From Thermodesulfobacteriota bacterium (GTDB lineage Bacteria; Desulfobacterota; WTBG01; CAIYCZ01; CAIRTM01), in assembly GCA_028282925.1 (NCBI GenBank), contig JANQGV010000320.1:1-33044 (forward strand): DNA of 33,044 bases. Reading direction: 5' to 3'. Positions 8,677 to 15,772 of the stretch are shown piece by piece. The notes beneath the pieces are model-generated. The model saw only the letters and a program-made list of their open reading frames with translations. It was not told the origin of the DNA and searched no databases. A program made the position numbers and the translations under genes. How positions within the stretch are numbered: position 1 is the stretch's first letter; each line of letters begins with the position of its first letter.

Positions 8677-9699
8677 TTACGGGCATGTGGTATCATTGCA
8701 GACCGAGATATTTGTTAGTGTCAATACCTGCGTGGTCGCTTCTAATGCTGCGTGGACGAAGAAGACATTAACCCCGTTCCACTCTGTCATATCCCGGACT
8801 GTCACCTTGTCGGCCAGGTTCAGCTCGCTTCCATCAACATAAAAAGTAACCGTTGTCTGTTTGATATGCATAGCATAGTCATGTGGAATGTCGGTAAGCA
8901 CTTCAGGGCTGTTCGTTAGTCCGTCCATAATATTTCTCCCTGAATTTACGCCATTTGAACTTGCCGATAGTTTAAGCTGGTTGTCACCCTCGTATGGGGT
9001 GGCCCTTAAATTTATAGTAACCCAATCACATGGATAATCCATATTGCCGGGTCCATCTTCACAGCGGTCTGAACTGGCAATGAGGAACAAGGCAACGTCC
9101 CAGCCCTTTGCGCCTCCAAATGTTTTTTCAGCACGAAAGTTTACTTTCAGTTCATTTGCCGGGTTTATCAGGGTGGTGTCTTCTGCAAAAGCCCCTATGT
9201 TTTTGCAACTGCTGGACATGTCTGCCGTTGAACGTCCAAGTGTCAAGTATTGTATTTGGTATAAATCGGTACCCGGATTATATGCCGGATCCAGCACTAT
9301 TGATCCGTCGCTGTTGAAGTTGGGGTACGACTCTTCGGAGCATCCAGCGTATACTGCCGATGTGGCAAACCACGTGCATTCCGTCTCACAAAGGGGCTCG
9401 TTGCATCCACCGCAACCAGGTGTGGTATCGCAAAGATCTCCCTCCCCGTCATTGTCCGCATCAAGCTGAAGAGGATTACATTTATTGGGGCAGTTGTCAT
9501 TCGGATTTGGTGCGCCGTCACCGTCGGTATCACCGGGGACGGTGAGACTTGTGATGCGTGCAGCGCCGGTATCGTTCAATGAAAGACTTGTATTTTCTTT
9601 CTGGTGTTCTTGAGGTGTGTCCATATCCGGCAGAGCAGGAGCGTAGGCGTAAAAGAAGGCCAAAACACAGAAGCTGGTAATGAAAAAATACTTTTTCAT
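8677..9699 (-). CDS. Exported TSP3-repeat protein with lectin-like C-terminal domain
   Basis: A 340-residue exported protein. The signal peptide is residues 1 to about 20. Residues 57-91 carry two thrombospondin type 3 (calcium-binding) repeats, with DTDGDGAPNPNDNCP and DADNDGEGDLCD. A Cys-rich patch follows (PGCGGCNEPLCETECTW). The C-terminal 220 residues are beta-rich, with strands such as VTINLRATPYEGDNQLKL and MHIKQTTVTFYVDG. This resembles a concanavalin A/LamG-like sandwich, which is inference. The likely role is calcium-stabilised adhesion or glycan binding outside the cell. It converges with the S8 protease gene, so the two could be functionally linked but are not co-transcribed. The ATG follows an AAAGGA site. 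Confidence 0.75.
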   Translation of the reverse strand: MKKYFFITSFCVLAFFYAYAPALPDMDTPQEHQKENTSLSLNDTGAARITSLTVPGDTDGDGAPNPNDNCPNKCNPLQLDADNDGEGDLCDTTPGCGGCNEPLCETECTWFATSAVYAGCSEESYPNFNSDGSIVLDPAYNPGTDLYQIQYLTLGRSTADMSSSCKNIGAFAEDTTLINPANELKVNFRAEKTFGGAKGWDVALFLIASSDRCEDGPGNMDYPCDWVTINLRATPYEGDNQLKLSASSNGVNSGRNIMDGLTNSPEVLTDIPHDYAMHIKQTTVTFYVDGSELNLADKVTVRDMTEWNGVNVFFVHAALEATTQVLTLTNISVCNDTTCP

Positions 9700-9951
9700 A
9701 GATCTATATTCCTTTCAGACTAAAAAATATTTTTTATTAGCCGTTATTGCCGGGGAGAACCATTTAAATTATAATTTTTCATATGATATTTTGTAAACAG
9801 AGTCAAATATTTTATAATATTTATTATTAAAATGTAGACAATGTTATGGTATATAAAACAATAGACCTATTGCACTCTGCGTATTGCTCTTCAAAAACCT
9901 GGATACATTTAACCAGCTGGTAGTGCTTTATTGAAAGGTTAGGATCGTTCT
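9700..9951. other. A/T-rich divergent regulatory region
   Basis: A 252-bp A/T-rich gap between divergent genes (TSP3 protein and antiporter). It presumably holds both promoters, but no pair of hexamers with 16-18 bp spacing could be fixed. AGGA near 9940 probably serves the antiporter start. No gene or repeat was seen. Confidence 0.5.
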
Positions 9952-11577
9952 ATGAGCCAGATTCTTGTTGCCGATTTGCTGATAATCCTTGTATCGGGTT
10001 TTATGGCCGGAGTCTTGTGCCGGTTTTTGAAAATTCCTATGCTGGTGGGGTATATTGCGGTCGGGGCGCTGGTGGGCGGCGGCGGCCTGGACCTGATGGG
10101 CGGCCGCCACCATGAAATTGAATACCTGGCCGAGGCCGGGGCGCTGCTCCTTCTGTTTTCAATCGGATTGGAATTTTCGCTCAAGGAGCTGACCAGCCTG
10201 AAGCGTCATATCGTGCTGGGCGGTGCGGTGCAGATGCTGCTGGTTGCGTTGCCGACAGCCCTGGTCGCCGCAGCGTTCGGGCTGGAGTGGCGTCCGGCGG
10301 TTTTCCTGGGCCTGGCGGTTGCCTTGAGTTCAACCGTGCTTGTTTTTAAATCCCTGGCCGAATACGGACAGACCACAAGCCAGGGCGGACGGAGGATGCT
10401 TTCCATCCTGCTGTTCCAGGACATAGCAATCGTACCCATTCTACTGCTGGTGCCGCTGCTCACGGGGAGCGAGTCCGGCAGAGGCATCAGCGACTATTTT
10501 CTCCTGGCGCTCAGTTCCATATTTTTTGTGGCGGTTATTCCCCTGCTGCGCAAAATACTGCAGGTCTGGGTAGCTCCTTTTCTGTCGGAACGGCGCAGCC
10601 CGGAACTGATTGTGCTGTTTGTACTGTCGCTGCTGGGTGTTATGATGGAGTTGACCCACCTGGTCGGGCTGTCGCCGGCGCTGGGCGCGTTTGCCTGCGG
10701 TTTGATGCTGAACGGCAACCGCCTTACCGCCCAGATAGATGCGCTGGTGCTGCCGTTTCGTGAAACCTTTGCAGCAATCTTTTTCGTGGGTCTGGGCATT
10801 CTTTTCAATCCCAAAATCATTATGATGGCGCCGCTTTTCGCCGCCTGCGCTTTTGCCGGTGTTCTGCTGCTCAAATCTCTGGCCGCCTGCGTTGCGGCCC
10901 GCCTGACCGGTGTACCATGGCGTCCGGCACTCGGGATCGGCGTCGGACTGGCGCAGATCGGTGAGTTTGCGTTCATTCTTGCGTTTTCCGGGGTGCAGGC
11001 CGGACTTATTATGACAACGCACTACGATTTTTTACTTGTTTTCGCCCTGGGTTCACTGGTGCTGACGCCGTTTTTGCTTCAAGCCGGGCAGAGACTTATG
11101 GCGACTGCAGAAGATCAGGGTGGTCAAGGCGAGGGCGTCTCTGACGGGTTGGTTACCGACGAAATTGATAAAGCGCTTGTTATCGGTATCGGCCATATCG
11201 GTAGAATGATCTCACTGCATCTTGAAACCCGGGGTTTTTACGTCTGCGCCCTTGATATGAGCCCCGTGAACCTGCACCCGCTTTCGCTTCAGGGTATCAA
11301 AACCGTGACGGGTGATGCCTGTGACCCCGAAACCCTTGCGCGCGCCCGGGTCGGCGATGCACAGCTTGTGGTACTGTGCGTGCCGGATGATGCCATGGCC
11401 GTGGAGATCGTTAAATCGTTGCGGACCTTCAATGCCGACTGTACGGTCATTGTACGCTGCCGATATCGCCTGACCGCCGAACAGCTTCAGTCCCTGGGGG
11501 CAAGTATTATTATTACCGAGGAGACCCTTACGGCTACGGAGTTGTTGAGCGTCCTCTCGGAAAAAGACATGATCTAG
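9952..11577 (+). CDS. Kef-type monovalent cation/proton antiporter with RCK domain
   Basis: A 541-residue inner-membrane protein of the CPA2 (KefB/KefC/YbaL) family. Roughly 12 hydrophobic segments occupy residues 1-380, including the family-typical FSIGLEFSLKEL and ALSSTVLVFKSLAEYGQ, and an F-AFILAFSG segment late in the domain. A cytoplasmic TrkA-N/RCK domain begins near residue 400 with the nucleotide-binding GIGHIGRM motif and a GDACDPETL segment, ending in ITEETLTATELL. The second RCK (TrkA-C) domain is absent, as in many bacterial relatives. Members exchange K+ or Na+ for H+; the ion here is inferred only. It stands alone, with repeats immediately downstream that may terminate its transcript. 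Confidence 0.9.
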   Translation: MSQILVADLLIILVSGFMAGVLCRFLKIPMLVGYIAVGALVGGGGLDLMGGRHHEIEYLAEAGALLLLFSIGLEFSLKELTSLKRHIVLGGAVQMLLVALPTALVAAAFGLEWRPAVFLGLAVALSSTVLVFKSLAEYGQTTSQGGRRMLSILLFQDIAIVPILLLVPLLTGSESGRGISDYFLLALSSIFFVAVIPLLRKILQVWVAPFLSERRSPELIVLFVLSLLGVMMELTHLVGLSPALGAFACGLMLNGNRLTAQIDALVLPFRETFAAIFFVGLGILFNPKIIMMAPLFAACAFAGVLLLKSLAACVAARLTGVPWRPALGIGVGLAQIGEFAFILAFSGVQAGLIMTTHYDFLLVFALGSLVLTPFLLQAGQRLMATAEDQGGQGEGVSDGLVTDEIDKALVIGIGHIGRMISLHLETRGFYVCALDMSPVNLHPLSLQGIKTVTGDACDPETLARARVGDAQLVVLCVPDDAMAVEIVKSLRTFNADCTVIVRCRYRLTAEQLQSLGASIIITEETLTATELLSVLSEKDMI

Positions 11578-11752
11578 CCCCAAAACAAGCAAAGAGTTCT
11601 GCTGCGGCTGCAGGAATGCCCGAATCTACAGGCTGTACTCCCTCCAGCCTCATCAACGTACGTACCAGTACGATTCTTCGGCTTCCAGTCCGTACAGCCT
11701 GAATCTCCGCACATTCCTGCACCCTCGCGACGAACCCCTGCTTGATTTGGGG
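11578..11752. repeat. 175-bp imperfect palindrome downstream of the antiporter gene
   Basis: The sequence reads nearly the same on both strands about a centre near 11665. The outer 41 bases pair without gaps against the far end (CCCCAAAACAAGC versus CCCCAAATCAAGC, both ending in TGCAGGAATG). The next 20 pair at ATTCAGGCTGTAC-type positions, and the centre is CGTAC-6-GTACG. It starts on the last base of the antiporter stop codon. It may fold as a long hairpin, terminate transcription, or be a small mobile repeat. The family is not recognised. Confidence 0.65.
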
Positions 11753-11831
11753 CTTGGGGCGGTTGGCGGAAAACATCCATCTACTGCGTTGCTCTCATTC
11801 CGTGTCGTTGCGACGTACAATGAGTACGCCT

Positions 11832-12023
11832 CACTCCCCGGAATTTCGCACGCCTTGCATCTAAACATTTTCCTTTCGCCTCCTTATAATTTGTTTTCTC
11901 TTCTCTTTTGGTTGTTTCTCACGATATCCCATGCCTAGCATCTGAACTCCTTTGAACCGCATTGTTTTTGAAGCTTCACTCCCCTGAACTTCGCACGCCT
12001 TGTATCTGAATATATTTCCGCCC
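11832..12023. repeat. Repeated 48-bp intergenic motif (two good copies, one weak)
   Basis: The segment at 11832-11880 begins CACTCCCCGGAATTTCGCAC and has the core CGCACGCCTTGCATCT. It matches 11977-12023, where the core is CGCACGCCTTGTATCT, at about 80-85% over 48 bases. A weaker third version (GCCTAGCATCTGAACTCC) lies near 11930. No gene overlaps. It resembles multi-copy intergenic repeats seen in some Desulfobacterota, but this is from memory only. The whole gap 11753-12166 holds no convincing gene. Confidence 0.55.
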
Positions 12024-12166
12024 ATACAAGTATGCAAAGTGGAATCGGCCCGTTAGGGGTTGATTGCAGGGGCTGGAAGTGTCGGCAAAAGCGGTCTGTT
12101 TTTCCTGTAAATGGCTCTTTATTACATTATTCCGGCACTAAATTTTCCCTGCAAATTAATCGTATT

Positions 12167-12195
12167 TTTACTTGGTTAACCAGAACTGATATGAT
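12167..12195 (+). promoter_or_regulatory. Putative extended -10 promoter for the CFI-box paralogs
   Basis: TTTACT (12167-12172), a 17-base spacer, then TATGAT (12190-12195) with TG just upstream forming an extended -10. A TGGTTAACCA palindrome sits inside the spacer (12173-12182). The same arrangement (TTGG, then TGATATGATA 15 bases later) occurs before the third paralog at 24202-24226. This suggests shared control. Confidence 0.5.
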
Positions 12196-12274
12196 AAGGT
12201 TGAAACCAAAAAAGGGGTGAAAATCATATTTTTAAACGATATATTACAATAAAACCAGTGAAGGGAGAGGTGTC

Positions 12275-13048
12275 ATGAAAAAAATCGAACTGATGTTTGG
12301 GGTTGTACTGGCAATGGCACTGGCGTTCACCATGCCGGTTTTCGCCGATGAGGATGAAGAGGTTGAATACGAATGCTGTTGCGTGCTTACCTGCAAGTGG
12401 AAATATACCATTCTGAATCCGGCCTGTGTGCAAAGCGACAATGCAACCGGGTATGTATATGCCCTGTATTCAGAATGTCGTGATTGGGTACCGGAGCTTG
12501 AAGGTCAATGTGAAAGCCAGCTGTATGCCGACGGCACGTGCAACACCTACAGCCAGCCACTAGCACAGGAAGCTCTTAAGGCAAAATTCCCTGAGATATG
12601 CCCTGAGGCTCTGCTCGATCCCATTGCCACGTTTTCATACGAGCGCCCCACCGATATTCCCTGTAAGTTCGGTGAAGCTGATGATTGCTTTATCATTGAT
12701 CTGACGGCACGTAATGATCCCCGGCTGGAGGTGATCCGCACATTCCGCGATGAGGTTTTGAGCGCAAGCGCAGCGGGAAGCAAGCTGATTGAGCTGTATT
12801 ACGACTATTCCGGTAAAATAATCGGTATATTTGATGAATATCCGTCGCTTAAAATGCATGCCCGCGAGCTGCTGGATGCGGCAGTGCCTGCACTTCAGGC
12901 CGTGCTGAACGGCGGAACTATCTCAGGGCTTATGGGCAGCCAGAGCGCCGCCGATGCGGATATTCTGGTTGAAGAGCTCGACGCCCTGATGCAGGCTCCT
13001 CTGCAAGAGAATCTGAATGCGCTGAAGCAGGAGATGGCAGCGGAATAA
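12275..13048 (+). CDS. Exported Cys-rich protein with CFI-box-type C-terminal domain (paralog 1)
   Basis: A 257-residue exported protein. Residues 1-24 are a signal peptide (PVFA-DED). A Cys-rich head follows: Cys34-36 in tandem, Cys40 in TCKWKYTI, Cys51, and more to about residue 113. The tail begins at CFI (138-140, DDCFIIDL), then TFRDEVL with FRD at 157-159, Gly168, ELYYDYS (173-179) and a helical end. This pattern matches the CFI-box-CTERM domain of NCBIfam (C-F-I then FRDxxL, then a Gly, then YYxxS); its function is unknown to me. A strong ribosome site (GGGAGAGG) precedes the ATG. The next gene is 86 bp downstream, past a terminator. It shares a near-identical C-terminus with paralog 2. 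Confidence 0.78.
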   Translation: MKKIELMFGVVLAMALAFTMPVFADEDEEVEYECCCVLTCKWKYTILNPACVQSDNATGYVYALYSECRDWVPELEGQCESQLYADGTCNTYSQPLAQEALKAKFPEICPEALLDPIATFSYERPTDIPCKFGEADDCFIIDLTARNDPRLEVIRTFRDEVLSASAAGSKLIELYYDYSGKIIGIFDEYPSLKMHARELLDAAVPALQAVLNGGTISGLMGSQSAADADILVEELDALMQAPLQENLNALKQEMAAE

Positions 13049-13070
13049 ATAACGTATGCATAGCGTACTT

Positions 13071-13101
13071 AAAAACAGGGCCGCGACAGGCCCTGTTTTT
13101 T
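13071..13101 (+). terminator. Rho-independent terminator after paralog 1
   Basis: AAAACAGGGCC and GGCCCTGTTTT form an 11-bp stem with a 6-base loop, followed by a T-run. It lies 23 bp after the stop. Confidence 0.85.
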
Positions 13102-13134
13102 ATAATGTGAAAACTTTTTTGGGGGAGGATCGAT

Positions 13135-13908
13135 ATGAAAAAGATCGAACTGTTGTTGGGGGTACTGCTGGCGGCGGCCCTGGCATTCGCCATGCCGGCT
13201 GGTGCAGATGAAGAAGAACCGCCTGAGTACGAATGCTGCTGCGCGGTTACCTGCAAGTGGCAATATACCATTCTGAATCCGGCTTGTGTGCAAAGCGATA
13301 AAGCAACCGGAACCGTGGAATCATTTTATTCGGCCTGTGTCGATGCAGCCGAAGGCGCTCAAACAACCTGTGAAAGCCAGATTTTTGCCGATACCGTATG
13401 TTCGAACAGAAGCAGGGAAGGGGCAGAAGAACAGGTTAAGGAACTGTTTCCCGAGATATGTCCCGAGGCGTTTCTGGACCCGATTGCAACATACAGCTTT
13501 ATTCCTCCGACAGAGATCCTCTGCAAATACGGTGAAAAGGACGACTGTTCTATTATCGACCTTACCTCACGGGATGATCCCCGGCTGGAAGTGTTTCGGA
13601 AATTTCGTGACGAGGTGTTGAGCGGCAGTGCGGCCGGCAGCAAGCTGATTGAGCTGTACTACGACTATTCCGGCAAAATCATCGGTATATTTGATGAATA
13701 TCCGTCGCTTAAAATGCATGCCCGCGAGCTGCTTGACGCGGCAGTGCCTGCACTTCAGGCCGTGTTGAACGGCGGAACTATTTCAGGGTTTCTGGGCAGC
13801 CAGAGTGCCGCCGATGCAGACCTGCTGGTTGAGGAGCTCGATGCCCTTATGCAGGCTCCCCTGCAAGAGAATCTGAATGCGCTGAAGCAGGAGATCGTAG
13901 CGGAATAG
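13135..13908 (+). CDS. Exported Cys-rich protein with CFI-box-type C-terminal domain (paralog 2)
   Basis: A 257-residue exported protein collinear with the genes at 12275 and 24317. It has a signal peptide (1-24), the Cys34-36/Cys40 head (ECCCAVTCKWQ), and the tail with DCSII (the CFI becomes CSI), KFRDEVL, ELYYDYS and a helical end. The amino half reads like paralog 3 (24317), while the C-terminal third is nearly identical to paralog 1. A 53-bp exact match joins 13681-13733 to 12821-12873. This suggests gene conversion. GGGGGAGG lies upstream of the ATG. The role is unknown; export and a conserved Cys head suggest periplasmic or surface location. Confidence 0.78.
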   Translation: MKKIELLLGVLLAAALAFAMPAGADEEEPPEYECCCAVTCKWQYTILNPACVQSDKATGTVESFYSACVDAAEGAQTTCESQIFADTVCSNRSREGAEEQVKELFPEICPEAFLDPIATYSFIPPTEILCKYGEKDDCSIIDLTSRDDPRLEVFRKFRDEVLSGSAAGSKLIELYYDYSGKIIGIFDEYPSLKMHARELLDAAVPALQAVLNGGTISGFLGSQSAADADLLVEELDALMQAPLQENLNALKQEIVAE

Positions 13909-13997
13909 AAGAGGGTAGTAGGCCAGGCTATGTTGTGTGCAGAAAGGAAAGGTACGCACAAAACCTGATTTTGGGATGCATAGATTCTGAAATTTTC

Positions 13998-14030
13998 AAA
14001 AGCAGAGCTGAAAGATGCTCTGCTTTTTTT
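13998..14030 (+). terminator. Rho-independent terminator after paralog 2
   Basis: AAGCAGAGC and GCTCTGCTT pair around TGAAAGAT, followed by seven T. It lies about 90 bp after the stop and serves paralog 2. Confidence 0.8.
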
Positions 14031-14341
14031 ATGGTGTTGCAGAGGGATTGCTCTGATTAAAATATCGGTATTTTGCATGGATATGTGCTCCAAAATCCCA
14101 ATTTTTTTACATAATGTATTTTCATTTTATGTGTTTTAAATTAAAATTTATATAATTTATAATTATTTTTGGTTGACATTGGGGGAGAAATATAATACAT
14201 TTTCATTATAATAAAAAATCATTAGGTACAAAGGCTTAAAAAAAATTCAAAACAAATAAGACTAGATATAATACGTAAGAAACGTCTCATACTACAAAAC
14301 GAATTTTAAACCTTATACGAATTTATGAGGGGAGGCACACC
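14031..14341. other. A/T-rich upstream region of 14342
   Basis: A 311-bp A/T-rich region with no gene. TTGACA at 14173-14178 and TATAAT at 14191-14196 are both perfect hexamers but only 12 bases apart; another TATAAT is at 14207-14212. A promoter is likely here but which pair is used cannot be decided by eye. GGGGAGG precedes the ATG at 14342. Confidence 0.5.
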
Positions 14342-15166
14342 ATGAAAAAGCAAACAGCAAAAACGTTAGGCGCTGCCGTACTGTCGGTCCTGTTCTGTCT
14401 TTGTTTCGCAGCAAACGCCATGGCAACCATCACAACCACCAGTGCCTCAGACAATTGTTCCGCGGTACGCGCACAATGGACCTGGGACCCGCCCGGTGTG
14501 GTCGACACTGAAACACAAACCCTGTGGGCTGGCAGTTCGGCGCTGAACTTCTGGAATGTAAAGATTGAGATTGTTTCATATAACGATCCCAACCTTATCT
14601 ATGATGTTGCGGTGTATGCCAATCACGAGTGTAATTATGCTTCGGAGACCAGCCCGGTTTATAAAAAGCTTTTCACCGGGTCCTTTGCGGCCATAAATTA
14701 TGACGAGTACAGCCTGCAAACCACCATTCATCACCCCGGCGGCGACTGTGACGACAAGTATAAAGTCGACTTTGAGTACATCGATCCCGAAGACGGCCCC
14801 ACTGAAATCTATTTCCACGGATTTCATGACTGCCCGGTAGCCGTAACCCTGGCATCTTTTGAGGCGGAGCCCGGCAACGGTGAGGTGACCCTGAAGTGGG
14901 AAACCAGCGATGAGACCGACAACCTGGGATTCAATATCTACCGTAGCGAGTCCGAGGACGGCGAGTATGTGAAAATCAACGATTCCATCATTCTCTCGAA
15001 GGTGGGTACCGGACTGGGTACCACCTATCAGTTTGTAGACGGTACTGTTGATAACCTTAAAACCTACTATTACAAACTTGAAGACGTTGATACCTTTGGT
15101 GTGAGCACACTGCACCCGGTTGCAAGCGCCACCCCGCGTTTTATCTACGCAATCTTTCCGCAATAG
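14342..15166 (+). CDS. Exported protein with C-terminal Fn3-like module
   Basis: A 274-residue exported protein. The signal peptide is about residues 1-28 (ANAMA). The N-terminal half is beta-rich with Cys pairs and resembles no family I can name. The C-terminal module (about 167-274) begins VTLASFEAEPGNGEVTLKWE, then GFNIYRSESEDGEYVKIN, a YQFVD strand, YYYKLEDVD and ends SATPRFIYAIFPQ. This is a fibronectin type III-like fold. The same module ends three other proteins here (15773, 19254 and 30679). Such a shared C-terminal module could be a sorting or anchoring tail; this is inference. GGGGAGG precedes the ATG, and a strong terminator follows at 15190. Confidence 0.75.
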   Translation: MKKQTAKTLGAAVLSVLFCLCFAANAMATITTTSASDNCSAVRAQWTWDPPGVVDTETQTLWAGSSALNFWNVKIEIVSYNDPNLIYDVAVYANHECNYASETSPVYKKLFTGSFAAINYDEYSLQTTIHHPGGDCDDKYKVDFEYIDPEDGPTEIYFHGFHDCPVAVTLASFEAEPGNGEVTLKWETSDETDNLGFNIYRSESEDGEYVKINDSIILSKVGTGLGTTYQFVDGTVDNLKTYYYKLEDVDTFGVSTLHPVASATPRFIYAIFPQ

Positions 15167-15189
15167 GCACTGACATAAAAGACGAACTC

Positions 15190-15225
15190 AAAAGCGGTGC
15201 AGCCTGTGGTTGCACCGCTTTTTTT
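15190..15225 (+). terminator. Rho-independent terminator after 14342
   Basis: GCGGTGCA and TGCACCGC pair perfectly around a 9-base loop, flanked by an A-run and followed by seven T. It lies 24 bp after the stop. Confidence 0.9.
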
Positions 15226-15241
15226 GTTTAAAAAAAAGGCA

Positions 15242-15272
15242 CAGACAGGATGTACACGATACATCCTGTCTG
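15242..15272. other. Perfect 13-bp hairpin
   Basis: CAGACAGGATGTA (15242-15254) and TACATCCTGTCTG (15260-15272) are perfect inverted repeats with a CACGA loop, just after the terminator. There is no T-run after it. It may be a second terminator, a protein-binding site or part of a repeat. Confidence 0.55.
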
Positions 15273-15363
15273 CAATGTGTATGTCTTCGCTTCTCCTCCT
15301 ATAAAAAAACGTAATCAATTTTCCGCTTAGAGTATTTCACACAATAGTACAGCCGGGTAGAAG

Positions 15364-15482
15364 CGGCCTGCGGCCGCGATGCAGGCCGTAAAGCCTACAG
15401 AGCACATTAATCGCACCTAAAGGTGCTCCTGCCGGGTGAGCGTGATGTTGAGGCTATAGAATTTTGTGAATTGCTCTATAAA
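15364..15482. repeat. Dispersed intergenic repeat, copy 2
   Basis: The core (15384-15482) matches 1-99 without gaps at about 85%. It is preceded by a perfect 8-bp hairpin, CGGCCTGC (15364-15371) and GCAGGCCG (15381-15388). It contains a perfect GCACCT-AA-AGGTGC palindrome at 15413-15426. No reading frame is apparent. The nature of the element is unknown. Confidence 0.7.
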
Positions 15483-15632
15483 TACATACTCTGTATCTGA
15501 TTATAAAATATATTTAATATATCTAATATAGTTATAAATACTTACATTGTGGTTTTAAATAAAACCAAATAGTATTCTGATTACTTAAAATAATAAAAAA
15601 TAACCAATACTGACAAATACTAACGAATTGTC

Positions 15633-15661
15633 TTGACTAAAAGGCTTCGATTCAGTATAAA
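15633..15661 (+). promoter_or_regulatory. Sigma-70-type promoter of 15773
   Basis: TTGACT (15633-15638), a 17-base spacer, and TATAAA (15656-15661). This is a near-ideal sigma-70 arrangement. The preceding 15483-15632 is strongly A/T-rich with no gene. The implied start near 15668 gives a roughly 105-base leader. Confidence 0.65.
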
Positions 15662-15696
15662 GTATTAGATTAATAAACTTAGTATGCTAACTAAAC

Positions 15697-15740
15697 CGGG
15701 ACAGTTAAAGCTGTTCCGCCGGGGTGCCCAAACCCTGGAA
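15697..15740 (+). promoter_or_regulatory. Structured leader with two tandem stem-loops
   Basis: Stem 1 is GGGACAG (15698-15704) with CTGTTCC (15711-15717), loop TTAAAG. Stem 2 is CCGGGG (15719-15724) with CCCTGG (15733-15738), loop TGCCCAAA. They lie between the promoter and AAGGAGGT. It looks like an RNA regulatory leader. Canonical c-di-GMP riboswitch signatures such as GGACGCAAAGCC are not present, so no class is assigned. Confidence 0.4.
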
Positions 15741-15772
15741 ACTGAGAGAAACTTAAACAAGGAGGTGGATTC

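Noticed and set aside
11747-11938. Plus-strand frame between the palindrome and the short repeats
   Set aside because: It lies inside repeat DNA, has no ribosome site and shows no coding signature.
15697-15740. c-di-GMP (GEMM) riboswitch
   Set aside because: The hallmark GGACGCAAAGCC and paired GAAA tetraloop are absent; only a generic tandem hairpin can be claimed.
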